Origin: Thioclava indica
GTDB taxonomy: Bacteria; Pseudomonadota; Alphaproteobacteria; Rhodobacterales; Rhodobacteraceae
Length of the DNA stretch: 64,000 nucleotides
Direction of reading: 5' to 3'
Assembly (NCBI RefSeq): GCF_000714545.1
Contig: NZ_AUNB01000018.1
Span: forward strand, 62,001-126,000
Below, piece after piece: positions 62,405 to 64,000 of this stretch. The first letter of the stretch is position 1; each line of letters starts with the position of its first letter. A program made the position numbers and the translations under genes. The notes under the pieces were generated by a model. It was not told where the DNA came from. It did not search any database and saw only the letters and a program-made list of their open reading frames with translations.

Positions 62405-63343
62405 ATGTCCGCCACTCCCCCCCGCGTCAGCCTTTGGGCGGTCGAGGTTTTTACCGCCACCGCCGAGGAGGGCGCGATTACCGCCGCCGCACGTCGCCTT
62501 GGTGTTTCGGCCCCCACGGTCAGCCAGCAACTTGCCGCGCTTGAGGCTGCCTTGGGCGCGGAACTGGTGGATCGCTCGGCGCGCCCCTTTGCGCTGACCG
62601 TTGCAGGGCGCGGGTTTCTACCCCATGCCGAAGCGATGCTGGATGCGTTGGCGCGTGGTCGCGCGGGCGTGTCGCTGGCCGATCCTGCCGGTCTGACCAG
62701 TTTCCGTCTGGGCATGATCGAGGATTTCGAGGCCGAAGTGACGCCATTGTTGCTGGCAGGCATGGCCAGCGATCTGCGCCAGTGCCGCTTTGAGCTGGAA
62801 ACCGGCCCAAGCCATCGCCTTTTAGCCAAGCTGGAGGCGCGCGGGCTGGATGTGGCAGTTGCGGCCCAACCCGAAGGCCCGCCGCCCGAGGCCAGCGAGG
62901 TGCATCCGCTGTTGCACGAGCCATTCATCGCGGTGCGCCCGGCAGGTGGGGGCACGGACCTGCCGCTGATCCATTATTCGCAGCGCACCTTGATGGGCCG
63001 TCAGATCGCGGCGCATCTGGCACGCGAAGGTCTGGGCGGCGGGCATCGGCTGGAACTTGACAGCTATCCGGCGATTTTGGCGCTGGTCGCGGCGGGGCAG
63101 GGCTGGACGATCCTGACGCCCTCGGCGGTGCGTCACGCGGGGCGTTCGGGGCTGGAACTGGCCCCGTTGCCCGGCGCGCCGCTGTCGCGCTTGATCACCT
63201 TAACCGCGCGCGAGGGCGTTCTGGGCGAGTGGCCCGCGCAAGTCGCCGCTCGTCTGCGCGCGCTTTTGGCGGATCGCGTGGTTGCGCCTGCTCTACGAGA
63301 GGCACCGTGGCTGCAAGACGCGTTGCGCATCGAGCCGGGCTGA
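62405..63343 (+). CDS. LysR-family transcriptional regulator
   Basis: A 312-residue LysR regulator. The N-terminal winged HTH reads EGAITAAARRLGVSAPTVSQQLAALEAALGAELVDRS (residues 20-57). The C-terminal effector domain follows. The effector is unknown. It lies 60 bases after the XRE regulator on the same strand and is convergent with the thiamine kinase gene, 11 bases away, so no target is evident. Confidence 0.9.
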   Translation: MSATPPRVSLWAVEVFTATAEEGAITAAARRLGVSAPTVSQQLAALEAALGAELVDRSARPFALTVAGRGFLPHAEAMLDALARGRAGVSLADPAGLTSFRLGMIEDFEAEVTPLLLAGMASDLRQCRFELETGPSHRLLAKLEARGLDVAVAAQPEGPPPEASEVHPLLHEPFIAVRPAGGGTDLPLIHYSQRTLMGRQIAAHLAREGLGGGHRLELDSYPAILALVAAGQGWTILTPSAVRHAGRSGLELAPLPGAPLSRLITLTAREGVLGEWPAQVAARLRALLADRVVAPALREAPWLQDALRIEPG

Positions 63344-63354
63344 CGCGCAGGCCT

Positions 63355-64000
63355 TTACGGCGCGCTCACCCCCAACGCCTGCAATACCGCGCCCAGATTT
63401 TCGCGCGGCAGCATCAATAGCGCGGCTCCCTCTAACGTGATCTCGACGCGCCCAAGTGCCTCATTCGAGGTGCCCACGCGGCTATCGGGCGCAAAGGCGA
63501 TGCCATCCAGCGGCCAGCGCAGCCCCGTCGAGCGCGCCGTAACCGGCCCGAATGGAAACAATGACACCCGCGTTCCGGCGGGCAGATCCAGCGCGATGTG
63601 CGTCGGACAGCGGATGATCACCTCGCGCTCGGCCAGCATCATCACGAGGGCAGGGCTGCGGATCAAATCGGTCATCGCCGCCAAAGTATGATCGAGCCGC
63701 AACCCGGTGAACCCAAGCGCCATTACGAACGGAGCCTTGATTGCGCGCAAGCATTTGGCAAAATCCGTGCTGTCCTGCTCTGTGATTCGGTGCACACGCG
63801 CGCCCAATTGCTCGTGGGCAGACTTGGACAGGCTGTCGAGATCGCCAATCACCGCCTCGGGATGTAGTCCCAAGGCCAGCGCATGATCGCCCCCGCCATC
63901 CGCAGCCACAAGAAAGGGTGCGATTGTCAACGATTCGTCAACATCTTGCGGGTTTACTGTGCCTGCGCCCAGTAGGGTGACACCGCACGTTGAGTTTACA
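63355..64000 (-). CDS. thiN: Thiamine pyrophosphokinase, partial (N-terminus beyond the window)
   Basis: Converts thiamine to thiamine pyrophosphate with ATP. The visible 214 residues run from VTLLGAGTVNPQDVDE through FLVAADGGGDHALALG, VIGDLDSLS, DSTDFAKCLRAI and LGFTGLRLDHTLAAM, to the C-terminal beta domain GRVEITLEGAALLML. The frame is open to the right edge, and the N-terminal first strand is missing its start. A TTG at 63930 could start it, but the family sequence continues upstream, so the true start lies outside. This points to salvage of thiamine rather than full synthesis. Confidence 0.88.
   Translation of the reverse strand, partial: VNSTCGVTLLGAGTVNPQDVDESLTIAPFLVAADGGGDHALALGLHPEAVIGDLDSLSKSAHEQLGARVHRITEQDSTDFAKCLRAIKAPFVMALGFTGLRLDHTLAAMTDLIRSPALVMMLAEREVIIRCPTHIALDLPAGTRVSLFPFGPVTARSTGLRWPLDGIAFAPDSRVGTSNEALGRVEITLEGAALLMLPRENLGAVLQALGVSAP

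Overview
The window looks like chromosomal DNA of a high-GC alphaproteobacterium of the Rhodobacteraceae (roseobacter/Rhodobacter/Paracoccus relatives). The main reasons are gene order and family content. The order clpP-clpX, NDUFA12-mlaD-DUF2155-aat and accB-accC is typical of this family from memory. So are proS next to lolC-lolD, and a perM-hdaA-ppk1-ppx run. The PHB genes are of the class I phaZ/phaC/phaP/phaR type. No ribosomal RNA, CRISPR array, phage or intact insertion sequence was seen. One tRNA (Glu, anticodon TTC) is present. Most of the window is core chromosome with a few catabolic islands and three or four decayed genes.

Layout. 0-3.2 kb is a hexuronate catabolic operon on the minus strand (kdgF, a short-chain dehydrogenase, kdgK, uxuA running off the left edge). 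3.2-4.2 kb is a poorly coding stretch with a decayed HD-domain phosphohydrolase and tRNA-Glu. 4.3-8.5 kb holds recJ and, divergently, a TerB/J-domain protein, an EEP-family phosphatase/nuclease and a small secreted protein. 8.5-14.1 kb is the minus-strand run perM, hdaA, ppk1, ppx. 14.3-18.5 kb is the plus-strand run proS, a secreted protein, lolC, lolD and an ArsC/Spx-like protein. 18.5-21 kb has cspA and thrS. 21-25.6 kb is the PHB granule locus. 25.6-30.5 kb is a set of minus-strand housekeeping genes (two alpha/beta hydrolases, a peroxidase-like protein, xthA, osmC, dgt). 30.6-36.6 kb has erpA and a minus-strand operon best read as a PlcP-Agt lipid-remodelling operon. 36.9-38.7 kb is urate oxidation (hiuH, puuD). 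38.9-41 kb is clpP-clpX. 41-46.8 kb has a frameshifted acyltransferase, NDUFA12, mlaD, DUF2155, aat, a methyltransferase, accC and accB. 47-60 kb is a pyrimidine reductive catabolism and uptake island. 60-64 kb has small hypothetical genes, a ScfR/RamB-like regulator, a LysR regulator and a thiamine pyrophosphokinase cut by the right edge.

How genes work together. In the pyrimidine island PreT-PreA should reduce uracil/thymine, HydA should open the dihydropyrimidine ring, HyuC should remove the carbamoyl group, and a four-gene ABC transporter should import a pyrimidine-like compound. Two RutR-family regulators are encoded there. Four RutR-like palindromes lie in three promoter regions: upstream of preT, between rutR and a transaminase remnant, and a pair between the second regulator and hyuC. 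The beta-alanine/omega-amino-acid transaminase that would be expected next survives only as a fragment with a large internal deletion. In the PHB locus, CTGC-N3/4-GCAG sites lie at the phasin and phaR promoters, which fits PhaR autoregulation and phasin control. In the lipid operon a metallophosphoesterase, a GT21-like glycosyltransferase, a DedA membrane protein and a GT2 glycosyltransferase are joined by 4-bp overlaps or a 3-bp gap. This suggests one coordinated membrane glycolipid function.

All calls come from reading translated sequence and recalled family signatures. No database search was run.
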